From positions 1-34,558 of the IMG/VR virus record IMGVR_UViG_3300046169_000011: a stretch of 34,558 bases of DNA; one strand, given 5' to 3'. The DNA comes from a virus. A program made the position numbers and the translations under genes. Shown piece after piece: positions 22,185-29,973 of the stretch. How positions within the stretch are numbered: position 1 is the stretch's first letter; each line of letters begins with the position of its first letter. The notes beneath the pieces were generated by a model. It saw only the letters and a program-made list of their open reading frames with translations, was not told the origin of the DNA and ran no database searches.

Positions 22185-22472
22185 TTACCAAGGTGTACCC
22201 ACAGTTACAGACGGAGTAGCTTGTTCTGCTAGGTCAGCGTCTAGTGATGCTTCAAGAGCTTCAGTGTCTAATGACTCTTGTACCCAAGCGATTACGTCTG
22301 CTTCGGTTAAGCTGTCATAAGCTGTGTAACCTTCTGCATCTGCATCAGGGGTAAAGCCTACAGTGCCGTATGAAGTAGCTGTGTAGTCGCCTGAAGTCTT
22401 TGCTACCTGCCAGTGTGCAACAATAACGCCACCGTCTGTGTTGCTTTCTAAAGTTGAGATTGTAAAGTTCAT
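22185..22472 (-). CDS. Hypothetical acidic protein after the tail fibre (95 aa)
   Basis: The protein starts MNFTISTLESNTDGGVIVAH and has a beta-rich N-terminal half ending GTVGFTPDADAEGYTAYDSL, then an acidic helix (TEADVIAWVQESLDTEALEA) and a Pro/Thr tail. I recall very similar small proteins next to tail-fibre genes of marine short-tailed phages, without known function. GGAG is placed well before ATG 22472. It may be a tail-fibre accessory or assembly protein. Confidence 0.65.
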   Translation of the reverse strand: MNFTISTLESNTDGGVIVAHWQVAKTSGDYTATSYGTVGFTPDADAEGYTAYDSLTEADVIAWVQESLDTEALEASLDADLAEQATPSVTVGTPW

Positions 22473-22493
22473 TTAGTTATTCTCCAGTGAGAG

Positions 22494-25400
22494 TTAAATT
22501 GCTGAAATAATGAATGCTAGTAGCTCAGAGTAGCGTACACCCATACGACTACGCTCTTCACCAGTTTCTTCATCTGTCCAAGTTGTGTTAATAAACATTG
22601 CATAATCATCTGCGTCTAAACCTTCGGCAGTGAATGCGTCCTGTAAGTCCTGAGCTATGATACCAAAGTGTATTCTAGCTTCATCACTTTTTTCTTCTAC
22701 AGCAGACTTCCAACGGAACTTGCGTAGTAAACCTTTACAAGCTACAGCTACACGTTGTTCTGCATCAGAAAGTACTTCTATGTCTTGCTTTTCGTTACGG
22801 TCTGATGTTTGAATAGTGCCGTTAGTAGCATACACATCATCAAACCTTGAAGTAGCCTTACCTAAGTCAATTGAATTATCAAGAATAGCTCCTGAACCAT
22901 TACAAGGTATAACAGCACCTGAACCCTGTATGTTTTCAATTCGTAAGCCTTTAGCGTCTGTAGCCATGTAAACAGAGAAACCGTTGCCTACGTCTGCTGT
23001 ACCGATACTGCCTACGTTTGTGCCGTCTTTACGGAAGTCTATCAGCTTCCCATCGTTAGTAAGTCTATTAATAAATACTGGAGTATCACCTGAGCGTGTT
23101 GAACTTATTTGTCCATCTGCTCTTAACTCTGCCCCTGCTGTGGCTACGGACGCACCAGTCTTACCCACCAACAGGTTGCCTGATGAGTCTATGCGAGCGC
23201 GTTCTGCATTATTAGTGTAAATACCCATATGGTCTGTGTTGTGTTCATACTGAACTCGACCTGAGTTTACATCATCAGGGTCTCCAAAATGAATACCAGT
23301 GATACCTGTAGAGGATGTGCTAGAGATTTGTACTTTTGCACTGCTTGCGCCAGTAACGTGCAGTAATTCAGCAGGACTAGCAGTGCCTATACCTACTTTG
23401 CCTGATGAGTCTATGCGAGCGCGTTCTGAGCCGCCAGTTTCAAAAATAGTTGAACCGCTTTCTCTGTTTGTTAGATAAAACTCGCCTGATGTGTTTAAAG
23501 TTAAATCAACGCCATCTAAATTACCTGAACCAAGCGTACTGTTTGTGATTTTAAGCGCACCGTTACCGCTTCCATGTATTTGTAAGTTTCTCTGTGGACT
23601 AGTAGTACCAATACCTACGTTGCCAGATGAGTCTATGCGCATGCGTTCTGAGCCGCCAGCCCTCAAGTAAAGGTTGTCACCAATAGAACCTATTTGTACT
23701 TTATAGTCTGCTGTAGTTGCCGCATCTTGAAACTCTATGCCGCCAGTAGTTGTTCCTGAACCACCAATGACTCTCACTGGCAAAGTGTCTCCAGAACCAC
23801 CTTGAATTGTTAGCTTTCTGCTAGGCGAATTAGTACCTATACCCACATTCCCTGATGATATATGATTAGCTGTACCGTCAGTGTAGAATGCAATCTTCTC
23901 AACGCCACCGTCATACATATGAAATCTACCACCGTCAGTAGATTTTTCACCAATCGCAACTATTGTGTTTGTGTTGCTATTACCCTGCAATAATAAGCCA
24001 GAGGTTGAGCCGCTAGTTGAGTTAGATTTGACTGTTAAAGGCGCACTAGGACTACTAGTACCAATACCCACATTCCCTGATGAGTCTATGCGCATGCGTT
24101 CTGCGGCAGAGCCGCTACTACCCGATGAAGTTAAGAAGGTTAAAGCAGGGCTTGTACCATAAGTTCCTTCAGCAACAGCTTGTATTGCCGCGTTTCTGGT
24201 AGTTGCTTCTGCCGCTCTCAGGTTAAATCTAATTTCAGCGGCATGTCCTGCTACAGGAGCGTCTACCGTATTGTGCAAATACAATGTTGGACCTACACCA
24301 CCCGACTGAGATTTTGCAATTTCTGTACTGTACTGAGGCGAACTAGTACCAATACCCACATTCCCTAATGAGTCTATGCGCATACGTTCTGTTGAAGCCG
24401 TTGAAAACCCTAAGTTACTGCCAGAGTCATAAACTATACGACCACCATCAGGGTCAGAAGCATCGCCTAAGTCTAAGAAAGCTCCGTTGCCATCAGCAGA
24501 TGTAATCCTTGCTATGGTGTCGCCTGAAGATGAAACGTGAAGGTTAGAACTAGGACTAGCAGTACCAATACCAACATTCCCTGATGAGTCTATGCGCATA
24601 CGTTCTGTGCTGTTGGTTTCATCGTAAAACTGAAATGCACCGTTACCACCAATTAAGGTAAAGTCTGGATTACTATCTGTATCTACAAACTCAATCTTTG
24701 GGTAAGTACCTTGTACTCTTATATTGCCGTTTACATCTAGTTTTTGAGCAGGACTATTAGTACCAATACCCAATCTCTCAGCAGACGCATCCCAGAAGAA
24801 CTTAGGCGTTGTGCCTGTGTCCTCGTAGAAGCTGATGTCGTTACTGTCTCTGCCTATAGAGATAGCGGTGTTTTTAGTTCCGTTAGTTTGACCACCAATG
24901 CTGACCACTGTATTCGCATCGTCATAGCTAAAGTGTGCGCCATAAGCAGTTGCGGTTGGGTCACGTACAACTAAACCTGCGTTTGAATTAGCGGCTCCTG
25001 TTAGTTCTACATTGCCTGAACTAGACAAATCAACTTCAAGTCCATCTGAAGATACTTTGCCAGTAACGTCTACGCCTGTGGAGGTTGTGGCTAACTTGCT
25101 ACTATTATCATGATATAAAGTTACAGCACCATCTTCATCAAGTTTAATTGAAGACTCTGGAGTTCCTGCACCGTTGTCATTTTTAATTTGAAAATCACCA
25201 CCAGAACGATAAAACCCTGTTATATTCCCTGAGTTATATGCTACTTGCAATTGTGGTTGCGTAGTGCTTTGAATATAAGCAGTACCTTCTAAAGAAAGTC
25301 CATCTGCTCCTACTGTACCAGTAACGTCTATGCCTGTGGATGTTGTGGCTAGTTTAGTTGCGTTGTCATATTTTAGTCTTGCCTGTCCGTCTTGAATAAA

Positions 25401-26597
25401 CTGCGCGCTAATCTCAGTTCCCGATGCGTTCATAATTCGAACATCGTCTCCGAGTATTCGTATTTGCCCAGTGCCAGCATCTTGGATAAAGCTATTAGAA
25501 CCATCATGATAAATCTGTAGGTCAGAACCTAGACCGAAGATAGCCTTGTCGTTGTCTCCAAAGCTAATGTCAGCACCACCAGTAGTATTACCGATAGCCA
25601 AAGTCTGTGCTAATGTCTCACCACCACCCGCTGTACTAGAGACAGTAAAGTTAGGGTATGTACCTGAAATAGTAGTACCACCTGCACCCGTAAGGGCTAC
25701 AGTCTGGTCAGGGGCTGTGTTAGCAATCTCACCACCTGCGGAAAGACTAATGCCTGTACCTGCGCTTAAAGCGGCTACTACATTGGCAGTGTCCGTTACG
25801 TCTGCACTTGCTTCAATACCGTTTAGCTTGCTGTGGTCAGCGTCTGTAAATACATTTGAATCTGTAGCACTCTCAACTAATGTTCTAATCTCTGCCGCTG
25901 TTTGGTCAGCAGTAGCACCTGATTCAATACCGTCTAGTTTAGAACCGTCAGTCGCAACGTCACGACCATCAATAGTACCGTCAGTAGTTAAGTTACCAGA
26001 GATTACAGGAGTAGTAAGAGTTTTGTTTGTAAGGGTCTGTGTACCTGTTAGAGTAGCTACTGTGCTATCAATGTTTAAGGTCACAGCGTTACCTGTAGCA
26101 CTAGAGTCTAAACCTGTGCCACCTGTAACAGTAAGTGTTTCTGAGTCTAAATCAATTGCTATCGTGCCTGAGTCAGTAGTAACGTCCAAGTCCTGTGCGG
26201 TTACTTGGGAATCTACATAGGCTTTAATGGATTGTTGAGTAGCAAGTTTAGTGGCACTGTTTGATGCCATATCGTCTTCGTCTTTAATACCAGTAACGGT
26301 TGCACCATCACCTGCGATATTAAGACTTGTGTTTGCTGTTAGAGTTGTACTTGTAACAGGGGCGGCTGTCGCACCACCAATAGTAGTTCCGTCAATAGCA
26401 CCACCATTAATATCCGCTGTAGGGATAGTTACAGTGCCAGTGAATACAGGGCTTTCTAGGTTTGACTTGGTAGCTACCGCAGTTGCGATGTTATCAAACT
26501 CTGTGTTGATTTCAGCCCCTTTAACTATTTTATTGGGGTCGCCAGACGGTAAGGAATCTTTAGTAGAAAAGTTCGTTGTTTTAGTATAATTAGACAT
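22494..26597 (-). CDS. Tail fibre with C-terminal S74 self-cleaving chaperone domain (1367 aa)
   Basis: The N-terminus (SNYTKTTNFSTKDSLPSGDP) is a common anchor of T7-like marine tail fibres. The middle is a long Ser/Thr/Gly-rich stalk with many GNVGIGTSSP-type repeats followed by SERMRIDSSG, a beta-helical trimer pattern. The last ~103 residues form a peptidase S74 intramolecular chaperone: SDRNEKQDI with catalytic Ser (about 1265) and Lys (about 1270), then HFGIIAQDLQ and the terminal GVRYSELLAF. The chaperone should trimerise and cleave itself off. The fibre binds the host surface. It is the largest gene of the window and follows the capsid gene. Confidence 0.9.
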   Translation of the reverse strand: MSNYTKTTNFSTKDSLPSGDPNKIVKGAEINTEFDNIATAVATKSNLESPVFTGTVTIPTADINGGAIDGTTIGGATAAPVTSTTLTANTSLNIAGDGATVTGIKDEDDMASNSATKLATQQSIKAYVDSQVTAQDLDVTTDSGTIAIDLDSETLTVTGGTGLDSSATGNAVTLNIDSTVATLTGTQTLTNKTLTTPVISGNLTTDGTIDGRDVATDGSKLDGIESGATADQTAAEIRTLVESATDSNVFTDADHSKLNGIEASADVTDTANVVAALSAGTGISLSAGGEIANTAPDQTVALTGAGGTTISGTYPNFTVSSTAGGGETLAQTLAIGNTTGGADISFGDNDKAIFGLGSDLQIYHDGSNSFIQDAGTGQIRILGDDVRIMNASGTEISAQFIQDGQARLKYDNATKLATTSTGIDVTGTVGADGLSLEGTAYIQSTTQPQLQVAYNSGNITGFYRSGGDFQIKNDNGAGTPESSIKLDEDGAVTLYHDNSSKLATTSTGVDVTGKVSSDGLEVDLSSSGNVELTGAANSNAGLVVRDPTATAYGAHFSYDDANTVVSIGGQTNGTKNTAISIGRDSNDISFYEDTGTTPKFFWDASAERLGIGTNSPAQKLDVNGNIRVQGTYPKIEFVDTDSNPDFTLIGGNGAFQFYDETNSTERMRIDSSGNVGIGTASPSSNLHVSSSGDTIARITSADGNGAFLDLGDASDPDGGRIVYDSGSNLGFSTASTERMRIDSLGNVGIGTSSPQYSTEIAKSQSGGVGPTLYLHNTVDAPVAGHAAEIRFNLRAAEATTRNAAIQAVAEGTYGTSPALTFLTSSGSSGSAAERMRIDSSGNVGIGTSSPSAPLTVKSNSTSGSTSGLLLQGNSNTNTIVAIGEKSTDGGRFHMYDGGVEKIAFYTDGTANHISSGNVGIGTNSPSRKLTIQGGSGDTLPVRVIGGSGTTTGGIEFQDAATTADYKVQIGSIGDNLYLRAGGSERMRIDSSGNVGIGTTSPQRNLQIHGSGNGALKITNSTLGSGNLDGVDLTLNTSGEFYLTNRESGSTIFETGGSERARIDSSGKVGIGTASPAELLHVTGASSAKVQISSTSSTGITGIHFGDPDDVNSGRVQYEHNTDHMGIYTNNAERARIDSSGNLLVGKTGASVATAGAELRADGQISSTRSGDTPVFINRLTNDGKLIDFRKDGTNVGSIGTADVGNGFSVYMATDAKGLRIENIQGSGAVIPCNGSGAILDNSIDLGKATSRFDDVYATNGTIQTSDRNEKQDIEVLSDAEQRVAVACKGLLRKFRWKSAVEEKSDEARIHFGIIAQDLQDAFTAEGLDADDYAMFINTTWTDEETGEERSRMGVRYSELLAFIISAI
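23179..24607. repeat. Six near-identical 28-bp repeats in the tail fibre gene
   Basis: CCTGATGAGTCTATGCG with the following ~11 bases occurs at 23179, 23401, 23623, 24076, 24364 and 24580, with one or two base changes per copy. The units encode the ERMRIDSSG / ERARIDSSG turns of the stalk. DNA-level conservation exceeds what the protein alone needs and offers sites for recombination between units or between phages. Confidence 0.8.
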
Positions 26598-26654
26598 TAA
26601 GACACCTGTTTAATTCTGGGAATAAATAATGAAAAAGAAGGCAAAGAAAAAGGA

Positions 26655-26681
26655 AAGGGACTCCCTATTGGAAGCCCCTTA
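26655..26681 (-). terminator. Terminator or attenuator after the major capsid gene
   Basis: On the - strand AAGGGG-CTTCC-AATA-GGGAG-TCCCTTT forms a stem with a small internal mismatch, followed by CCTTTTTCTTT. It lies in the 93-base gap between capsid and tail fibre genes. Partial termination here would give capsid protein in excess over tail proteins. Confidence 0.65.
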
Positions 26682-26690
26682 GTTTTACTA

Positions 26691-27641
26691 CTAGCCGTTT
26701 ACAGCGATGTTGAATGCCGCGTCTGGACGTAGAACAGCAGTGCCGTACAGAGTGTCAGCAGTGTAAAGAGTAGCAAGGAAGTCCTGCTTGTACTGAGTCT
26801 GTGAACGAACACCCATTTGCTCTGCAAGAACCATTGCGTCTTTGTGGAACAACATAGCTTGTTTAACGTCACCACCTGCGCTGTTAGCCGCGGCAGTTTC
26901 GATGATTGGGCAGTTAGAAGAAACAAAGATGTCAATACCGTACAAGTTACCGATTTGACCATTGTTTACAACTTTACCATCTACGAAGTCGCTAGAAGAG
27001 TAACGGTCGATACCCATGATAGCGTTACGTACTGATGGTGGTACTACTAGACAACGATTGTCCATTGGTACGTCAGCATCATCCATTTTTTGGATAAGCT
27101 CACGGAAACCTGCATCGTTGAATACGTCACCTGCCGCTACAGAGTCTACAGCATAAGCCTCAACACCAGTACCGCCAGAGAAGTTGTAAGTACCAGTACC
27201 AACGTAATCACCACCGTTGTCACCGAAAGACTTGCCTAGTTCAAACAAGCTAGTGTCTACTTGTTTAGCTAGAGCGTAACCTGCGTCACCTGTGTAGAAC
27301 TGACGAAGTGAAGACAATGCTTGAGTCTCAGTGATGTCTTCGATAAGACGTGAGTACTCGAAGTGCTTGTCTAAAGCGATTTGTACTTCGCCTTCGTTAG
27401 CGTTCTGTACAGTAACAGCTGTACCTTCTGCTTTAGCGTGAGCATCGCCACGAACAGGCTTAGGAATGTGAAGAGTATCACCTTTCTTGCCAGTCATAGA
27501 TAGCTTCTTAACTAAGTTAGCTAGTACTAGGTTAGATTGATAAGCGGCAACAACTTCGTCACTCCAGATTTCTGGGATGAAAGTAGCCGCGCTAGTGTTG
27601 TCTACGAAACCGCCATTTGCGGGATAAGTTGAATCAGTCAT
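26691..27641 (-). CDS. Major capsid protein (316 aa)
   Basis: This protein follows the scaffold gene and shows the sequence style of podovirus major capsid proteins: an N-terminal arm (SAATFIPEIWSDEVVAAYQSN), the LVKKLSM...GDTLHIPKP strand region, KHFEYSRLIEDI, and a late NCPIIET... and AVLRPDAAFNIAV end. The HK97 fold is expected. Assembly with the scaffold forms the procapsid, into which terminase packages DNA through the portal. It is encoded with an AT-rich gap upstream and a hairpin downstream. Confidence 0.88.
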   Translation of the reverse strand: MTDSTYPANGGFVDNTSAATFIPEIWSDEVVAAYQSNLVLANLVKKLSMTGKKGDTLHIPKPVRGDAHAKAEGTAVTVQNANEGEVQIALDKHFEYSRLIEDITETQALSSLRQFYTGDAGYALAKQVDTSLFELGKSFGDNGGDYVGTGTYNFSGGTGVEAYAVDSVAAGDVFNDAGFRELIQKMDDADVPMDNRCLVVPPSVRNAIMGIDRYSSSDFVDGKVVNNGQIGNLYGIDIFVSSNCPIIETAAANSAGGDVKQAMLFHKDAMVLAEQMGVRSQTQYKQDFLATLYTADTLYGTAVLRPDAAFNIAVNG

Positions 27642-27662
27642 TTTAAATTCTCCAAAATAATA

Positions 27663-28463
27663 TTAGTTTCGTACCCTCCCTTCTGAATACGCTTGCATAA
27701 TCTCATTTGATAATGCTTGGTATCTATCTGGGTCAGTACGCATTAGTTTAATAATGTCTGCGCGTCTATAAACCTTTTTAGCTGACTGTTCACCACTACC
27801 TCTGGCACTGCCTGTGGATGCGGATTTAACAGCACGTTTCCTTTCGTTCTTCTCGTTGACAGCAGTTTGTTTGACAACCTCTTGACGTTCCTTCCATAAA
27901 GAGAAAAGTTCATCAGCGGCTTCATAATCATACTGTGTGTCAGCCTGAGCGAATAGCTGTTGACGTATCTTTGAATCCTTAATCCAGTTTACAAACTTCT
28001 CATTCTGCAAAATCTCCTGCATATCAGGGTGTTTACCTTGCAGTTTGTTCAGTGCTGTAGACTGACGATACTGGTTGCTGATTTGTTCAGCTTCCTTAAT
28101 CTTAGGATGATTGTCAATAGCTCTAGCGACTGCCTTGTCGGGGTCACTAAAAAAGTCTACTTCTTCGTCAGAAGATTGTGTTACTTGTGTTTCTTGGGCG
28201 GAGAGTTGTGTCTGTATGTAGTCATCAACAACCTTTCTCAGTTCACCTACTTCAGAGCTTTGCTTACCTAAGAGTTTCTCAGCTTCTTGGTGCATCCTTA
28301 CAATATCTGCTGTGGACTTTCCTTGATACTTCTCAGGTACTTCTGCTTCGGTTTGTTCAAGAGTTCCCTCTTGTTCTGCTTGAGGCTCTTGCTCTACTTC
28401 TTGGTTATCAATGTCTTTCTCTTCTACGTCCTGCTCTAGACGCTCTTCTATTAGTCTTGCCAT
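27663..28463 (-). CDS. Capsid assembly scaffold protein (266 aa)
   Basis: I start at ATG 28463 (MARLIEERLEQD), with GGAG seven bases upstream; earlier ATGs at 28487 and 28466 lack a well-spaced site. The protein is highly charged and helical, with a Glu/Gln-rich N-terminal 70 residues and coiled-coil-like segments, and a basic C-terminus (KKVYRRADIIKLMRTDPDRY) typical of scaffolds that dock on the coat. It directly precedes the capsid gene, as in T7 (gp9-gp10). It should be transient in the procapsid. Confidence 0.8.
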   Translation of the reverse strand: MARLIEERLEQDVEEKDIDNQEVEQEPQAEQEGTLEQTEAEVPEKYQGKSTADIVRMHQEAEKLLGKQSSEVGELRKVVDDYIQTQLSAQETQVTQSSDEEVDFFSDPDKAVARAIDNHPKIKEAEQISNQYRQSTALNKLQGKHPDMQEILQNEKFVNWIKDSKIRQQLFAQADTQYDYEAADELFSLWKERQEVVKQTAVNEKNERKRAVKSASTGSARGSGEQSAKKVYRRADIIKLMRTDPDRYQALSNEIMQAYSEGRVRN

Positions 28464-28499
28464 CATTAAACTCCGTGATTTAATCATTATGGAGGTGTA

Positions 28500-28757
28500 T
28501 TAAAATGTAAGGGTTCTGATGTACGAGTTATCCTTACGGTTAAAAGTTACGCCATGTTTCCGTTCATGTTTGATTTGTGACTCTCTTTGTTTAGACCATC
28601 TACGAACTTCCTTCCAAGAGTTCTTCTCACGATTTACTTTAACAGGTGTAACGATTTTTCTAGCTTTAAGTTGACAATCAGGACAGTCTATCTCATTAGT
28701 TTCTGAATCTACAAACTTTTCGTTAGTATGTCCGTTGTCACAGCGGAAGTCAAACAT
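28500..28757 (-). CDS. FmdB-like zinc-ribbon protein (85 aa)
   Basis: I favour ATG 28757 (MFDFRCDNGH); GTG 28766, three codons upstream, is an alternative overlapping the preceding stop. The N-terminal FRCDNGH...CPDC pattern (residues 5-31) resembles the FmdB-type zinc ribbon with a His-containing knuckle, followed by a basic region rich in Arg, Lys and Trp. Such zinc-ribbon proteins occur in the head operons of several marine phages. Role unknown, perhaps regulatory or nucleic-acid binding. Confidence 0.7.
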   Translation of the reverse strand: MFDFRCDNGHTNEKFVDSETNEIDCPDCQLKARKIVTPVKVNREKNSWKEVRRWSKQRESQIKHERKHGVTFNRKDNSYIRTLTF

Positions 28758-28762
28758 TGCTC

Positions 28763-29020
28763 TCACGAGTCTAGTTCTACTTCTGGTTCTTCATTTTGCT
28801 GTTGTTTAGCTGTTTCTATCTGTGCTTCAAGATTCAGCATATTAGCCATGACTGCAAGTTGTCCCTTACGATAGTAAAGGTCTTTGTCGTCTTGACAGGC
28901 TTCTACTGAGTTGACGTTCAATGCACTTCCTCTTAGGTCTTCCGTTAAGTTTTTCCAACCATCTGAACGGAACATTTCCTCAAAGGAACGATAGTACTTC
29001 TCAAGTTCTATATCTGTCAT
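28763..29020 (-). CDS. Hypothetical acidic protein in head operon (85 aa)
   Basis: AAGGAG is correctly spaced before ATG 29020. Residues 1-40 carry aromatic and acidic residues (YYRSFEEMFRSDGW), and 50-75 a helix (LAVMANMLNLEAQIETAKQ). It is the first gene after a consensus promoter on the - strand, so it may be made in large amount with scaffold and capsid. The layout resembles small head-completion or minor proteins of marine podoviruses; function not assigned. Confidence 0.65.
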   Translation of the reverse strand: MTDIELEKYYRSFEEMFRSDGWKNLTEDLRGSALNVNSVEACQDDKDLYYRKGQLAVMANMLNLEAQIETAKQQQNEEPEVELDS

Positions 29021-29091
29021 AAACTGTTTCTCCTTAATGGACAGCTTTAATTATTAATTTATATAATATACTTAATGTATACTATAGGAAT

Positions 29092-29120
29092 ATTATACCA
29101 TATTTGGTCACAAAAGTCAA
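29092..29120 (-). promoter_or_regulatory. Consensus sigma70 promoter inside the structural arm
   Basis: On the - strand TTGACT (29120-29115) and TATAAT (29097-29092) are 17 bases apart, a near-perfect sigma70 promoter. It lies in the 103-base gap upstream of the 85-aa gene, scaffold and capsid, and is followed by an AT-rich leader. It likely boosts capsid-protein production relative to the packaging genes. Confidence 0.85.
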
Positions 29121-29123
29121 GAA

Positions 29124-29378
29124 CTATTTTCTATGTCTTGCTGTTTTCTTTGCAATCTTTTTAGGTTGTTTACTAAATTGTTTACCTGCTTTGGTGTCAG
29201 CACGTTTCTTACGTGACGTAGCGGCATATTCCTTTTTACTTAAAGCCTGACGAGCCTTCTTAGGTAGATAGCGTTCACCTGTAGCTTTCTTACCCTGAGT
29301 GCTTGGTTTACCAGACTTAGTACCCCACTCTTCCTTAGTCCACTTCTTGAGGCTTTTCTGTGACTTCTTTAGTGGCAT
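29124..29378 (-). CDS. Small highly basic protein (84 aa)
   Basis: This Lys/Arg-rich protein starts MPLKKSQKSLKKWTKEEWGT and contains GKPSTQGKKATGERYLPKKA and several KK pairs; I recall close relatives in marine phage head operons. It lacks membrane segments and Cys. Its ATG overlaps the stop of the next upstream small gene. Strong positive charge suggests binding to DNA or to negatively charged capsid interior, but this is inference. Confidence 0.7.
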   Translation of the reverse strand: MPLKKSQKSLKKWTKEEWGTKSGKPSTQGKKATGERYLPKKARQALSKKEYAATSRKKRADTKAGKQFSKQPKKIAKKTARHRK

Positions 29379-29563
29379 TACCTGTATCCTCCACCTTTAG
29401 CTTTGTACTCTTTGGCGAGCATTTGTGCTTTCCTAGCAGACCACTGTCCTGCCTTACCACCCTTAGAACCCGCCTTAATCTTATTAAACAAGTTCTTACG
29501 CATAGTAGGCTTGGTGTAGTTACCCGCCTTGTTTACTGTGGATTTCTTTTTAGCCGTAGGCAT
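29378..29563 (-). CDS. Small highly basic protein (61 aa)
   Basis: The protein (MPTAKKKSTVNKAGNYTKPT ... GGKAGQWSARKAQMLAKEYK) is rich in Lys and Gly and has a typical end GGGYR. It occurs, as far as I remember, in many marine phages as a conserved hypothetical. It overlaps its downstream neighbour and lies two bases from the next upstream small gene. It likely acts with the other basic peptides of this cluster, for instance with packaged DNA. Confidence 0.7.
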   Translation of the reverse strand: MPTAKKKSTVNKAGNYTKPTMRKNLFNKIKAGSKGGKAGQWSARKAQMLAKEYKAKGGGYR

Positions 29564-29564
29564 A

Positions 29565-29675
29565 CTAGTAACCTTTTTTCTTAACTACTTTCTTACCAGT
29601 CTTCTTAGCGGCTTTCTTAGCGGCAGTCTTACCTGCTTTAGTGTATGGGTATTTCTTTTTTCCTACCATTGGCAT
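29565..29675 (-). CDS. Tiny Lys-rich peptide (36 aa)
   Basis: ATG 29675 follows GAGAGG with good spacing. The product MPMVGKKKYPYTKAG... continues as AAKKAAKKTGKKVVKKK, nearly half Lys. It fits tightly between two other basic genes, which supports that it is a real gene despite its length. Histone-tail-like composition suggests DNA contact; function unknown. Confidence 0.6.
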   Translation of the reverse strand: MPMVGKKKYPYTKAGKTAAKKAAKKTGKKVVKKKGY

Positions 29676-29688
29676 AACAATTACCTCT

Positions 29689-29973
29689 CTACCATTTTGA
29701 TTTATTTGCCCAATAAGCCGCAGACATTTTGCCTTTGGCTATGTTCTTGGCGTGTCTTGCTTTAAAAGATTTACGTCTTGCTTTCTCAGATGCAGTCTTA
29801 GGATTCTTACCTGCACCTGAAACTCCCTGTTGTCCATAGCGTATGGTCTTAATCTTGTCACCTTCCTTTGCCACAACTACGTGAGACTTGGTTGGGTGAT
29901 TAGGTGTACGCTTTGGTTTGTTGTATCCAGAAACTCCTGCTCTAGCTAGTCTTGGGTCTTTTTTTGCGGGCAT
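29689..29973 (-). CDS. Small basic conserved phage protein (94 aa)
   Basis: The sequence MPAKKDPRLARAGVSGYNKP, then TPNHPTKSHVVVAKEGDKIK and KSFKARHAKNIAKGK, is a pattern I remember from many marine phage genomes as a conserved protein near the portal. The ATG overlaps the portal stop (TAATG), so it is coupled to portal translation. Basic and without membrane segments, it could be a minor head or DNA-associated protein. Confidence 0.72.
   Translation of the reverse strand: MPAKKDPRLARAGVSGYNKPKRTPNHPTKSHVVVAKEGDKIKTIRYGQQGVSGAGKNPKTASEKARRKSFKARHAKNIAKGKMSAAYWANKSKW

Noticed and set aside
25546-26589. Ala/Val/Pro-rich + strand frames opposite the tail fibre
   Set aside because: They are antisense products of the Ser/Thr/Gly repeat coding sequence and have no recognisable start context.
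22494-26597. Diversity-generating retroelement target in the tail fibre
   Set aside because: No reverse transcriptase gene or template repeat is visible; repeats are explained by the stalk structure.
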